Below, in pieces: positions 7,997 through 16,754 of a DNA stretch of 25,319 nt (positions within the stretch are counted from its first letter, which is position 1; the number at the start of each line of letters is the position of its first letter). The notes under the pieces are model-generated. The model saw only the letters and a list, made by a program, of their open reading frames with translations. It was not told where the DNA came from and searched no databases. The DNA is from Gammaproteobacteria bacterium (GTDB taxonomy: Bacteria > Pseudomonadota > Gammaproteobacteria > Xanthomonadales > Wenzhouxiangellaceae), in assembly GCA_003561495.1 (NCBI GenBank), contig PWWM01000092.1, forward strand, positions 1 through 25,319, read 5' to 3'. The position numbers were made by a program, and so were the translations under genes.

Positions 7997-8710
7997 ATGA
8001 GGCGTGTGGAGGGACAACCGTGCTGGGTGCTGCATCGACGACCCTGGCGCGAATCCAGCCTGTTGATCGAATTGTTCAGTCGCGACCACGGGCGCCTGGG
8101 TGTGGTCGCCCGGGGTGCTCGCGGCGCTCGCTCGGTCTGGCGAGGACTGGCTGAACCGTTTACCCCCCTGATCGCCGGCTGGACACGTCGGGGCGAAATG
8201 GGCACCCTGACCGCGCTGGAGGCTGCGGGTGATCGTTGCCGCCTGGCGGGGAGAATCCTGTGGTGCGGTTTGTATGCCAATGAACTGATTCTGAAACTGC
8301 TGGCCCGCGACGATGCGATCGCCGATCTGTACCATGGCTACACACGTCTTCTCATCGAACTGGAGGCCGGACGATCGCCTTCCGGTCTGCTGCGCACTTT
8401 CGAGATGGAATTGCTGCAGTCACAGGGGGTGGCGCCCGATCTTTCCATGGAAGCCGGAACCGGCGCTCCGATCGAACCGGAGCGGTTGTATTATCTCAGG
8501 CCGGAAACGGGTCTGACTCGCACCGATTCCCGATCCGGTCAGGTTTTCAGTGGACGGGCTGTACTGGCAGTGAGCGGACGCCATGAACCGGATCGGGAGA
8601 CCGCTCGCGAGGCGCGCAATCTGACCCGGTCGTTGATTGACCATCAGCTCGATGGCCGGGTCTTGAAGACCCGGGAATTGTTTCGTTCAGAAAGGATCTA
8701 TGACAAGTGA
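7997..8710 (+). CDS. recO: DNA repair protein RecO
   Basis: A 237-residue RecO. It has an N-terminal OB fold (WVLHRRPWRESSLLIELFSRDHGRLGVVARGARG) and a helical C-terminal domain (FEMELLQSQGVAPDL, TRSLIDHQLDGRVLKTRELF). No zinc-finger cysteines are present, as in other enterobacterial-type RecO proteins. With RecR and RecF it loads RecA onto SSB-coated single-stranded DNA during gap repair. The position after era and before pdxJ is typical of gammaproteobacteria. The last codons overlap the GTG start of pdxJ by 4 nt. Confidence 0.93.
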   Translation: MRRVEGQPCWVLHRRPWRESSLLIELFSRDHGRLGVVARGARGARSVWRGLAEPFTPLIAGWTRRGEMGTLTALEAAGDRCRLAGRILWCGLYANELILKLLARDDAIADLYHGYTRLLIELEAGRSPSGLLRTFEMELLQSQGVAPDLSMEAGTGAPIEPERLYYLRPETGLTRTDSRSGQVFSGRAVLAVSGRHEPDRETAREARNLTRSLIDHQLDGRVLKTRELFRSERIYDK

Positions 8711-9432
8711 CTTCGCCATTACTGGGTGTCAATATCGACCATGTCGCCACCTTGCGCCAGGCCCGTCGCGGCCACGCACCATCAGTCGTGCAGGCCGCCC
8801 TGATCGCCGAGCAGGCCGGTGCGGACGCCATCACCATCCACTTGCGTGAGGATCGCCGCCATATTCAGGACCGTGATGTTGAACTATTGGCTGAAACCAT
8901 CGGCACGCGCATGAATCTGGAACTGGCCGTGACCGACGAGATGCTCGGCATTGCCGAGTCGATTCGTCCGGCCGATGTCTGCCTGGTCCCTGAGCGACGC
9001 CAGGAGTTGACCACCGAGGGGGGGCTGAATGTCATCGGTCAAGTTGATTCAGTCAGAAAAGCGTGCTCACGCCTGGCCTCTGCGGACATTCGAGTCAGCC
9101 TGTTTATCGATCCGGAACCCGCCCAGCTCGAGGCTGCCCGGGCCTGCGGAGCGCCGGTGGTGGAGTTGCACACCGGCACGTATGCCGAGGCTCGCGGGGC
9201 GGCACGGACCGACGAGCTGGAGCGGATTCGCCGGGCGGCCCGCCTTGGGCAGGAGTTGGGGTTGGTGGTCAACGCCGGCCACGGCCTCAATTATCACAAT
9301 GTCGGTCCGGTGGCCTCCATCCCCGGCATGAACGAACTCAATATCGGCCATGCCATCGTGGCGCGCGCGCTTTTCGTCGGATTGGACAAGGCGGTCAGCG
9401 AGATGAAGCGCCTGATGCAGCTTTCAGAGTGA
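8707..9432 (+). CDS. pdxJ: Pyridoxine 5'-phosphate synthase PdxJ
   Basis: A 241-residue TIM-barrel enzyme starting at GTG 8707, in a GTGA overlap with the recO stop and 10 nt after AAAGGA. The family opening LGVNIDHVATLRQARRG is clear. The substrate-binding segments GADAITIHLREDRRHIQDRD, VTDEMLGIA and NAGHGLNYHNV are present. The enzyme condenses 3-amino-1-hydroxyacetone phosphate with deoxyxylulose 5-phosphate to make pyridoxine 5'-phosphate, the last ring-forming step of vitamin B6 synthesis. It ends the long plus-strand run and faces the convergent lipoprotein gene with one base between them. Confidence 0.98.
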   Translation: MTSPLLGVNIDHVATLRQARRGHAPSVVQAALIAEQAGADAITIHLREDRRHIQDRDVELLAETIGTRMNLELAVTDEMLGIAESIRPADVCLVPERRQELTTEGGLNVIGQVDSVRKACSRLASADIRVSLFIDPEPAQLEAARACGAPVVELHTGTYAEARGAARTDELERIRRAARLGQELGLVVNAGHGLNYHNVGPVASIPGMNELNIGHAIVARALFVGLDKAVSEMKRLMQLSE

Positions 9433-9433
9433 T

Positions 9434-10315
9434 TCAGTGGCTCCCCAGGTCGGCAAGCATGCGGCGGGCATCGCGCTGGACATAGATGTTCCAGGCGTAC
9501 GGGCTGTCCACGGTGCGTGCGTCCTGGCTGAGAATCCACTCCAGGTCGGTTCGCTTGGCCTCAACATCACCGGTCAATGAATGCAGGTAGCGCGCCCGTC
9601 CCCAGCGCGGCATCAGTGAGGTCCCCGGGCTGTCAATGGCCTGTTCCATCAATTGGCCGGCCCGGTCCAGATCGCCGCCGGCAAAAGTCGGGGTGGCAAT
9701 GTAGAAAATGGCCAGGGAAAAGGGCGCCAGGCCATATTCGTACTCCGGGTCCAGTTCCAGGGCTCGCTCCATGAAAAGCCGCAGGTCTTCGAGTCCCCGG
9801 TAATTGCGGACCCGGCCCAGCGTCGACATGCCTTCGTCGAACAGGTAGGCGGTCGCCGTGGCCCAGATCACCATGGCAGGCACATCTTCGGCATCCAGGG
9901 TCTGTGCGGCCCGGCCGGGACGCTGTCCCTGTTCCAGCGCCTGGCGGAACGCCGGGCGGTTCATCAGGGTGCGTTCCGCATGTCCCTGGGCAATGAGAAA
10001 GTAACGGCGCTTGTCCCGGCGTGATTGGGCGTAGGCGGCCCCCAGCAGGGTATAGGCCTCGGCCAGATCGACCAGCAGACGGTTGTGATCCGGTGCGGCC
10101 TCCAGCAAGAGCTCCATGGTTTCGATGGCGGCTCGAAGCGAGTCCTCGCTGTCGGCCTCGGTGAAGGCGGTGCGGGCGGCCTTCAGTTCCTGTTGGTCCA
10201 GGGCCGGATCATGACTTGGAATCGCGTTGGGATCGGACCACTGTCCGGCGGTACTGGCGCAGCCGGCCAGCACTATCGTGGCCAAGCCGATCATGCCAAG
10301 CCCGACCCATCTCAC
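9434..10315 (-). CDS. TatT-family TPR-like lipoprotein
   Basis: A 293-residue predicted lipoprotein whose lipobox LAGC places the lipidated cysteine at residue 19. The rest is helical and TPR-like, resembling the TatT component family described beside TRAP transporters. Supporting segments are LLVDLAEAYTLLGAAYAQ, NRPAFRQAL, GLEDLRLFMERALELDPEYEYGLAPFSLA and FYIATPTFAGGDLDRAGQLMEQAI. It starts at GTG (complement of 10313-10315), in a GTGA overlap with the upstream phosphorelay gene and 5 nt after AGGAA. No TRAP substrate-binding or membrane subunit is nearby, so transport of a particular solute cannot be inferred. Confidence 0.8.
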   Translation of the reverse strand: MRWVGLGMIGLATIVLAGCASTAGQWSDPNAIPSHDPALDQQELKAARTAFTEADSEDSLRAAIETMELLLEAAPDHNRLLVDLAEAYTLLGAAYAQSRRDKRRYFLIAQGHAERTLMNRPAFRQALEQGQRPGRAAQTLDAEDVPAMVIWATATAYLFDEGMSTLGRVRNYRGLEDLRLFMERALELDPEYEYGLAPFSLAIFYIATPTFAGGDLDRAGQLMEQAIDSPGTSLMPRWGRARYLHSLTGDVEAKRTDLEWILSQDARTVDSPYAWNIYVQRDARRMLADLGSH

Positions 10316-11091
10316 GCCGATTCCTGTTCGCCCAGTGCTTGCCGGGTAGCGTGGGCAATGCGCAGGAAATCCAGGTAGCCGGTTCCGGGCGAGGAGTCCA
10401 TGTCACGATTCAGGCACTGTCTGAGGCTGCGGCAGGGCTGGCCAAAGCGCGTGGCCCCGGCATAACCGCCGGCGCCGGCCCACTGATGAAGCAGGGCCGA
10501 GGCTTCCTTATAGCGTTGTTCCTTGAACATCTGATCGAGCTTTTCCAGCCCCGTTTGCAACTCGCGCTCCAGCATCCCCTGGAGCTTGCGCGCCAGGGCC
10601 TGATCGTTGTTGGCTGCGGCCAGGGCGCGCTGCTGATCAAGCAGATGAGTGGGTGCAATGTGGCGCTGGCCTGGCAGTTTTGGGCGTGACTCGTGGCGGT
10701 TCTGGCCACTGATGACCGCGGCCAGGTCGGCGATGGCAATCGGCTTGGTCATGACCTGGTCCATGCCGGCGTTGAGTAGCCGTGACTGTTCTTCGGGCCG
10801 GGTATCCGCGGTCAGGATCATGATGCGCGCATCCGCGGAACTGGTCTCCAGATCGCGTATCCTGTTGGCGGTGGTCAGGCCATCCATTTGCGGCATGTGC
10901 AGGTCAAGCAGGATGACATCGAAGTGTTTTTCGGCACACAACCTGATGGCTTCGGGGCCGTTGCTGGCCAGGTCGACCGATTTCGCCAGTCGTCCCAGCC
11001 CGGTACGCAGGAATTCCCGGTTGATGGCGTGGTCGTCAACCACCAGGATGTCCAGCTGTCTGAGGGCCGATTGAGTATTGGATGAGTGCAT
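10312..11091 (-). CDS. Receiver-Hpt phosphorelay protein
   Basis: A 259-residue two-domain signalling protein. Residues about 12-125 form a receiver domain with the acidic pair Asp19/Asp20, phospho-acceptor Asp63 (LLDLHMPQMDG), Thr94 and Lys116 (MTKP). The C-terminal part contains a histidine phosphotransfer-like motif, LLHQWAGAGGYAGA, with candidate His202. No kinase, DNA-binding or enzymatic output domain is present. The layout resembles the tail of BarA/TorS-type hybrid kinases cut free as a separate protein, and suggests a relay between an unlinked kinase and another regulator. The stop overlaps the GTG of the downstream lipoprotein by 4 nt. Twenty bases separate its start from the divergent gene. 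Confidence 0.85.
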   Translation of the reverse strand: MHSSNTQSALRQLDILVVDDHAINREFLRTGLGRLAKSVDLASNGPEAIRLCAEKHFDVILLDLHMPQMDGLTTANRIRDLETSSADARIMILTADTRPEEQSRLLNAGMDQVMTKPIAIADLAAVISGQNRHESRPKLPGQRHIAPTHLLDQQRALAAANNDQALARKLQGMLERELQTGLEKLDQMFKEQRYKEASALLHQWAGAGGYAGATRFGQPCRSLRQCLNRDMDSSPGTGYLDFLRIAHATRQALGEQESA

Positions 11092-11111
11092 ACGCCTACT
11101 ATAGCGCGCTG

Positions 11112-13100
11112 ATGTCGCGGTTCAAGCGTTTCGCGATCGTGATATTTGCCGGTTTGTGGCTTGTTCCGCAGGCCCATTCAGCCGACTTGCACATCGAGAG
11201 CGGTCCGGGTCAGCTTTTGGGAGTCAACTGGGCGCATTTCCAATTGGAGTATCGTGCCGGGCAACCGCTACCCGGCTGGATCCTCAGCGTGGCAGGCCTG
11301 AGTCTGGCCGATGAGCAAGACCTCGGAGACCTGGTATTGACCTGTCGGCAGGCCATTCGACCGATCGGGGGTGGTTGCATCGATGGCCGCATCGACTGGC
11401 AATGGGACGAGTCGGAGCCTGCGCTTTCGGCCTCGTTTGTCCATCGGCGCGAATCGGGCTTTCACCACCTGGATCTGCGTGAGGAGTATTGGCGGATCGA
11501 GTTGCAGATTCCCGAGAATGCGCTGGATTCGGTCAACGCTCGAATCGTTCTGGATCAAGTCGACCTGTCGGTGTTGCCGGCCCCCTTGACCGAAGCGCTG
11601 GATCTGGACGTCCTCTACGGTGTCCTGAGCGGGGAAGTCAGGCTGGATGCCGATCAGTTGAGTGCGCGCTTGTCGCTTGCCGGGGCTGGCTTCGATGGCC
11701 TCGAGGGCCTGGTGGCGGCCGATGGTCTTGAACTGGAACTGAACGGGCAGGCGCACTTGACCCCGATGCCTGAATCCTTTTCGCTTTCCTTGATCCAAAG
11801 TGCCGGTGAATTGTTGTTCGGTTCGCTGTATCTGCCCTCACCGGAAGATCCGCTGCGGGTCGAAATCGAAGCGCGCTGGAGCGAACAGGCCCTGGATCTG
11901 GATCGTGTGGTCCTGATGGATTCGGGTGCGCTGGAGTTGGCCGGCACCGGCCGGCTGGTTCAGGGCTCGGAAGGCTGGGAGGCCGAATCTTTCCGGATCG
12001 ACTCGGCGGAAATCTATTTTCCCCGGGGTTGGAGACGCTGGATGGACGGCCATGCGGCTGCGGCAGGCTTTGGTGACCTCGATACCATCGGGCGGGTGCG
12101 CGGTAGCCTGGACTGGCATGCTGACCAGCCGCTCAAGCTGGAGGCTGAGCTGTTCGATGTGACAGTCGACGACCCGCGGGGTCGTTTGGCGCTTGACGGC
12201 GTCGCCGGCCAGGTGGGCTGGGAACGGTATGGTCCCGCGGCGGGCTTGTCCTGGGGCGGGCTGAAACTGTTCGGGTTTGACATGAAACCTTCCAGCCTGA
12301 GCCTGGCCGCTGATGCCGAAGGCGTTCATCTGCAAACACCGTTGCGATTACCGTTGCTTGATGGGGCTGTGGTGATCGATGGACTGGTCTGGGCGCCCAT
12401 GGACGAGTCCCGGATCGGGTTTGGATTCGATGCTCGCATCGAGCCACTGGATCTGGCCGAGTTGACCCGCGCCCTTGAGTGGCCCGAATTCGGCGGGCAG
12501 CTCTCGGGAGAATTTCCTGGGGTCATGTTGGCCGATGAGGTGTTGTCGGTGGCCGGCGGTATTGATGTCCAGGCTTTCTCCGGACACATCCAGTTGAGCG
12601 ATCTCGCTATCGAACGTCCATTCGGCACCTTGCCGGCGCTGTCCGCCCAGGTGGAGTTCTCGCGCCTGGACCTGCTGGAATTGACCGGCGCCTTCAATTT
12701 CGGCCGCATGGAGGGCCAGCTCTCGGGCTGGATGCACGATCTGCGCCTGCTGGACTGGCGGCCGGTGGCCATGGATGCTCGAATCTTTACTCATGAAGAT
12801 GTTCCGCGGCGACGAATCAGCCAGCGAGCGGTGGAAAACCTTTCCGACCTCGGTGGTGGCGGTGGGGCACTGCTGTCGGGAACCGTGCTCAGGGTATTCG
12901 AGGATTTCCCCTATCGACGTGCCGGTCTGGCCTGTCGCCTGTCCAACAACATCTGTCATATCGACGGTGTTGCCCGACATGATTCAGGCGGCTTCTACAT
13001 TGTTGAGGGTCGTGCCCTGCCGCGGCTGGATATCGTGGGTCACCGTCGGCTGGTTGACTGGCCTCAGCTAATGGGGCAGTTGGCGGCGATGGTGGAGTAG
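11112..13100 (+). CDS. Large exported AsmA/YdbH-like protein
   Basis: A 662-residue protein. The ATG at 11112 was chosen because a signal sequence begins there (MSRFKRFAIVIFAGLWLVPQAHS); an earlier ATG at 11082 lies inside the divergent gene. The body is a long series of short beta-rich segments of AsmA/TamB/YdbH type (for example SGEVRLDADQLSARL, GALELAGTGRL, VRGSLDWHADQPLKLEAEL, GQLSGEFPGV). A conserved block sits at the end: RRRISQRAVENLSDLGGGGG, then VLRVFEDFPYRRAGLACRL and DSGGFYIVEGRALPRLDIVG. YdbH-class proteins are proposed to bridge the periplasm and move phospholipids; that role here is inference. No partner gene (YnbE/YdbL type) is adjacent. Confidence 0.72.
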   Translation: MSRFKRFAIVIFAGLWLVPQAHSADLHIESGPGQLLGVNWAHFQLEYRAGQPLPGWILSVAGLSLADEQDLGDLVLTCRQAIRPIGGGCIDGRIDWQWDESEPALSASFVHRRESGFHHLDLREEYWRIELQIPENALDSVNARIVLDQVDLSVLPAPLTEALDLDVLYGVLSGEVRLDADQLSARLSLAGAGFDGLEGLVAADGLELELNGQAHLTPMPESFSLSLIQSAGELLFGSLYLPSPEDPLRVEIEARWSEQALDLDRVVLMDSGALELAGTGRLVQGSEGWEAESFRIDSAEIYFPRGWRRWMDGHAAAAGFGDLDTIGRVRGSLDWHADQPLKLEAELFDVTVDDPRGRLALDGVAGQVGWERYGPAAGLSWGGLKLFGFDMKPSSLSLAADAEGVHLQTPLRLPLLDGAVVIDGLVWAPMDESRIGFGFDARIEPLDLAELTRALEWPEFGGQLSGEFPGVMLADEVLSVAGGIDVQAFSGHIQLSDLAIERPFGTLPALSAQVEFSRLDLLELTGAFNFGRMEGQLSGWMHDLRLLDWRPVAMDARIFTHEDVPRRRISQRAVENLSDLGGGGGALLSGTVLRVFEDFPYRRAGLACRLSNNICHIDGVARHDSGGFYIVEGRALPRLDIVGHRRLVDWPQLMGQLAAMVE

Positions 13101-13118
13101 CCGGCCCGTCGGGCCGGC
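13100..13118. terminator. GC hairpin between convergent genes
   Basis: GCCGGCCC (13100-13107) and GGGCCGGC (13111-13118) form a perfect 8-bp stem with a 3-nt loop. It starts at the last base of the AsmA-like gene's stop codon and lies 28 nt from the convergent corB stop. No T-run follows on either strand, so it may end transcription only with help from Rho. Confidence 0.5.
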
Positions 13119-13145
13119 GGTGAAAGGTGAAAGGGAATCGAGCGT

Positions 13146-14417
13146 CTATTCTTCTTCGGACTCGGTGGGGCGGACCATGACTTTTCGGATGCGCTTGTCG
13201 ACCATGTCGACGATGGTAAAGATGTGACCGCTGATGCGCAGGCTGGTGCGACCGTCCGGGATGGACTCGAGTTGTTCCAGGATCAGGCCGTTGAGGGTCT
13301 TGGCGCCGGTCGTGGGCAGGTTCCAGTCGAGGTTGCGGTTGAGCATGCGGATGGTGGCCGCGCCGTCGACGATGAAAGATCCGTTTTCGAGCTTGCGCAC
13401 CAGCCTCTGGCGAGCGCCGCCCTCGGTGGTGTACTCGCCGACGATTTCTTCAATGATATCGTCCAGCGTCACCAGACCCTGAATGTCGCCGTATTCATCG
13501 ACCACCAGTCCCATGCGGCGCTCGCGACGCTGAAACTCGAGCAACTGCTGGGTCATCGGTGTGCCTTCAGGGATGAAATAGGGCTTGCGAACCGCCTTGC
13601 GCAAGGCCGGTAAATCCAGTCGGTTCTGGGCCAGCTTGGTCAGAATGGTGCGGATGTGGAGCAGTCCGACGATATTATCCAGATCGCCACGCCAGACCGG
13701 CATGCGAGTGTAGATGGTCTGGGTCAGGGCGTCGAGAATGTCTTCCCATGAACTGTCCAGGTCAATCCCGACAATGTCCTGGCGCGGCACCATGACATCG
13801 TCAACGGTGCCGTGTTCAAGGTCCAGGATGTTGATCAGCATCTGCTGGTGGTCCAGCGAGATGTGGCGTCCGCCTTCCTTGACCAGGGTGCGCAGCTCCT
13901 CACGGTTGAGTGATTCGGGACGAATACCCATCTTGCGGATGCCGAAAGGCCTGAGCAAGGCGGCGGCCAGGAGGTTGATCAGCCATACAACCGGATAAAG
14001 GATCCTCAACAAGGGGGTGAGGACATAACTGGCCGGGTAAGCCACACGCTGCGGATAGAGGGCGGCGACGGTTTTCGGGGCCAGTTCGGCAAAGATCAGG
14101 ATGACGGCGGTCAGTACCAGCGTCGATACCCAGATACCGGCTTCGCCGAGCAGGCGCAGGGCAATCACCGTGGCGATGGATGCGGCGAGAATGTTGACCA
14201 GGTTGTTGCCCAGCAGGATCAGCCCGAACATGCGATCGGGCTTGTCCAGGAGGGACTGGGCGAGGCGGGCGCCGCGATGACCGCTTTGGGCCTGGTGGCG
14301 CAAACGATAGCGATTCAGGGCGACCAGCCCGGTTTCCGAACTGGAGAAAAAGGCCGACAGCACAATCAGTACACCCAGCAGGATGAACAGGGCAGTCAGG
14401 GAAATCTGTTCAACCAT
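13146..14417 (-). CDS. corB: CorB/YfjD-type HlyC/CorC family transporter
   Basis: A 423-residue membrane protein of the CNNM/CorB class. An N-terminal DUF21 domain has about four hydrophobic segments (residues 5-165) with the signatures FFSSSETGLVALNRYRL, LLGNNLVNILAAS and FAELAPKTVAAL. Two CBS domains follow (about 205-330; MVPRQDIVGIDLDSSWEDIL, GLVVDEYGDIQGLVTLDDI). The C-terminal CorC_HlyC domain spans about 345-415. The family is linked to magnesium efflux and tolerance to high magnesium or cobalt. It shares 8 nt with the end of ypjD upstream, matching the ffh-ypjD-yfjD neighbourhood of E. coli. Confidence 0.93.
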   Translation of the reverse strand: MVEQISLTALFILLGVLIVLSAFFSSSETGLVALNRYRLRHQAQSGHRGARLAQSLLDKPDRMFGLILLGNNLVNILAASIATVIALRLLGEAGIWVSTLVLTAVILIFAELAPKTVAALYPQRVAYPASYVLTPLLRILYPVVWLINLLAAALLRPFGIRKMGIRPESLNREELRTLVKEGGRHISLDHQQMLINILDLEHGTVDDVMVPRQDIVGIDLDSSWEDILDALTQTIYTRMPVWRGDLDNIVGLLHIRTILTKLAQNRLDLPALRKAVRKPYFIPEGTPMTQQLLEFQRRERRMGLVVDEYGDIQGLVTLDDIIEEIVGEYTTEGGARQRLVRKLENGSFIVDGAATIRMLNRNLDWNLPTTGAKTLNGLILEQLESIPDGRTSLRISGHIFTIVDMVDKRIRKVMVRPTESEEE

Positions 14418-15258
14418 TGGACCAGGTCAGCACACCTGTCAATGGGGAACTCCAGGTTCGATCCAGCAGGACCTCGAGTACGAACTTGCTGCCGAAGTAG
14501 CCCAGTACCAGCACCAGCATGGCGATCAGGGCCAGGTTGACCGCGCGTCGGCCTCGCCAACCGTACCACCAGCGACCCGCCAGAAGCAGTCCGAACAAGA
14601 CCCATGAGAGGATGGTCAGTGTGGACTTGTGGACCAGGTGCTGGGCCATGAGATTCTCGACGAAACTCAGTCCGGTCACCAGGCTGACTGTCAACACCAG
14701 CCACCCACCCATGAGCATTCGAAACATCAGCGTTTCGAGGATGGTCAGAGGTGGCAGCAACTCCAGGTGGCGAATGGTTCGCGGATGACGAAGCAGGTGA
14801 TCCTGAATGGCCAGCAGAATGGCGACCATGGCCGCGATGCTCAGCAGAGCGTACGACAGCAGGGAAAAGAAGACATGGATCTCGACCATCGGAGCGAGCC
14901 GTGAGAGAATCACCGGCGACGGGCTCGCAAAACCGATCAGCCAGACACATAGTGCGGCGCCGGGCAGGGCGATGACGGCAGCCTCGAGCATGTCCGAGCG
15001 TACGCTGGTCAGCAACAGCAGCACCATTACCATCAGCGAGGCCAGGGCCAGGATGTTGACGAAATTGACATCCCAGCCCAATGGCGTGGCGAGATTCTGC
15101 CAGACGATCAGCCCGTGGCCGATGACGGACAATATGGCCAGAACCAGGCTGGCATAGCGCATGACCGGGCGTGCATGGTAGTAGCTGAGCGCCAGTAGCA
15201 GGCCGGCGGCGACATAGGCCAGGCCGACCAGCAGGGCTAGAAGTGAATCCGCTTGCAC
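14410..15258 (-). CDS. ypjD: YpjD-family CcsA-like inner-membrane protein
   Basis: A 282-residue protein with about eight hydrophobic segments, starting at GTG (complement of 15256-15258). It carries segments characteristic of YpjD-type proteins of the cytochrome c assembly superfamily: GWDVNFVNILALAS, EIHVFFSLLSYALLSIAAM, HLVHKSTLTILSWVLFGLLLAG and GWRGRRAVNLALI plus YFGSKFVLEVLL. The histidines in these segments are candidate haem or metal ligands. The true function is not settled; involvement together with CorB in magnesium or cobalt handling has been proposed for the E. coli gene. It overlaps corB and diverges from ffh. Confidence 0.88.
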   Translation of the reverse strand: MQADSLLALLVGLAYVAAGLLLALSYYHARPVMRYASLVLAILSVIGHGLIVWQNLATPLGWDVNFVNILALASLMVMVLLLLTSVRSDMLEAAVIALPGAALCVWLIGFASPSPVILSRLAPMVEIHVFFSLLSYALLSIAAMVAILLAIQDHLLRHPRTIRHLELLPPLTILETLMFRMLMGGWLVLTVSLVTGLSFVENLMAQHLVHKSTLTILSWVLFGLLLAGRWWYGWRGRRAVNLALIAMLVLVLGYFGSKFVLEVLLDRTWSSPLTGVLTWSNG

Positions 15259-15298
15259 GAATCGAAGCCTGATGATGTGGATTGAGACATCGGCCCAG

Positions 15299-15304
15299 TA
15301 TAAT
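15299..15304 (+). promoter_or_regulatory. Putative ffh promoter -10 box (bidirectional AT box)
   Basis: A perfect TATAAT lies 41 nt before the ffh ATG in the 87-bp divergent gap. The expected -35 position (around 15276-15281, TGTGGA) matches poorly, and TTGAGA at 15282 is too close. On the other strand the same box reads TATACT with TTGGGG 17 nt upstream, so it may also serve ypjD. Confidence 0.5.
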
Positions 15305-15345
15305 GACAGTTTGAGTCAACCCCAAGAGCAAGCGGTTTTTCTTTC

Positions 15346-16719
15346 ATGTTTGATCAGCTTAGCAAGCGACTTTCGGGATCCCTGGAACGTATTCGCAGTC
15401 GCGGACGCCTGACCGAGGACAATATTCGTGAGGCCATGCGCGAGGTGCGTATCGCCCTGCTCGAGGCCGATGTGGCCCTGCCGGTGGTCAAGGACTTCAT
15501 TGCCCAGACCAGTCAGCGGGCCATTGGTCAGGAGGTCATCGGCAGTCTCAAGCCCGGCGAGGCCCTGATCAAGGTTGTCCACGAGGAACTCAAACGCGTA
15601 CTCGGAGACACCCATGCGGCCCTGGACCTGGACAAGCCGCCGCCGGTGGTCATTCTGCTGGCCGGTTTGCAGGGCGCGGGCAAAACCACCACGGCGGGCA
15701 AGCTCGCGCGCCTGATTCGTGAGCGTCACGGCAAGAAGGTCATGCTGGCCAGTTGCGATATCTACCGACCGGCGGCCATTGATCAGCTCGAAACCCTGGC
15801 CGAGCAGTCCGAAAGTGGTTTCTTCCGAGCCGAGGAGAACAACGATGCCGTTGCCATCGCCCAACAGGCCGTTGACCAGGCCCGGCGCGGCTTTCACGAT
15901 GTCGTGATTCTCGATACGGCCGGCCGCCTGGCGGTTGACGCGGCCATGATGGACGAGATTCGCCGGGTCCACGGCGCGATCTCGCCGACCGAGGTCCTGT
16001 TCGTGGTTGACAGCATGACCGGTCAGGATGCCGCCAATACCGCCAAGGCGTTCCATGAGGCTTTGCCGCTGACCGGTGTGATCCTGACCAAGACCGACGG
16101 CGATGCACGCGGCGGGGCGGCGCTGTCGGTGCGCCAGATCACCGGCGCCCCGATCAAGTTTCTCGGCACGGGAGAAAAGCTTGATGGCATCGAGCCGTTT
16201 CATCCCGATCGACTGGCCTCGCGCATTCTCGGCATGGGCGATGTGCTCAGCCTGGTCGAAGAAGTCGAACGCAAGGTCGACCAGAAGAAAGCGCGCAAGC
16301 TGGCCGGCAAGGTGGGCAAGGGGTCGCGGCGTTTCGGCATGGATGATTTGCGCGACCAGCTCAAACAGATGCAGAATCTCGGCGGCGTCGGATCACTTTT
16401 GGACAAGATGCCGGGCATGAATCGACTGCCCGAGGCCGCCAGGGCCCAAATGGACGATACCCAGACCCGCCGCATGATCGCCATCGTGGATTCGATGACG
16501 CCGAATGAGCGCCGCTACCCGGACATCATCAAGGGTTCGCGCAAGCGCCGCATTGCAGCCGGCTCGGGCACCCAGATCCAGGATGTCAATCGATTGATCA
16601 AGCAGCACAAGCAGATGCAGAAGATGATGAAGAAGGTCGGCAGCAAAAAGGGCATGGCCAATCTGATGAAGCGCCTGCCCGGCGGCGGCATGCCCGGCGG
16701 TGGCGGATTGGGCATGTAG
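15346..16719 (+). CDS. ffh: Signal recognition particle protein Ffh (SRP54)
   Basis: A 457-residue SRP GTPase. The helical N domain covers about residues 1-88 (RGRLTEDNIREAMREVRIALLEADVAL). The G domain has P-loop GLQGAGKTT at residues 107-115, CDIYRPAAIDQL, DTAGR and TKTDGDARGG. The methionine-rich M domain starts near residue 325 (MDDLRDQLKQMQN, MTPNERRYPDIIKGSRKRRIAAGSGT) and ends in a Gly-Met-rich tail. It binds 4.5S RNA and hydrophobic signal sequences on nascent chains and delivers ribosomes to FtsY at the inner membrane. No 4.5S RNA gene was recognised in this window. Confidence 0.98.
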   Translation: MFDQLSKRLSGSLERIRSRGRLTEDNIREAMREVRIALLEADVALPVVKDFIAQTSQRAIGQEVIGSLKPGEALIKVVHEELKRVLGDTHAALDLDKPPPVVILLAGLQGAGKTTTAGKLARLIRERHGKKVMLASCDIYRPAAIDQLETLAEQSESGFFRAEENNDAVAIAQQAVDQARRGFHDVVILDTAGRLAVDAAMMDEIRRVHGAISPTEVLFVVDSMTGQDAANTAKAFHEALPLTGVILTKTDGDARGGAALSVRQITGAPIKFLGTGEKLDGIEPFHPDRLASRILGMGDVLSLVEEVERKVDQKKARKLAGKVGKGSRRFGMDDLRDQLKQMQNLGGVGSLLDKMPGMNRLPEAARAQMDDTQTRRMIAIVDSMTPNERRYPDIIKGSRKRRIAAGSGTQIQDVNRLIKQHKQMQKMMKKVGSKKGMANLMKRLPGGGMPGGGGLGM

Positions 16720-16754
16720 TATCGAATGAGCCCACTGACAAGGAAAGTTTCACC

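Noticed and set aside
7043..8335. A 430-codon open frame on the minus strand opposite era and recO
   Set aside because: It is fully antisense to two well-recognised genes, its translation shows no domain, and long open antisense frames are expected in GC-rich codon use.
16660..16719. Gly-Met-rich repeats at the Ffh C-terminus as an unusual insertion
   Set aside because: Such tails are common at the end of bacterial SRP54 M domains.
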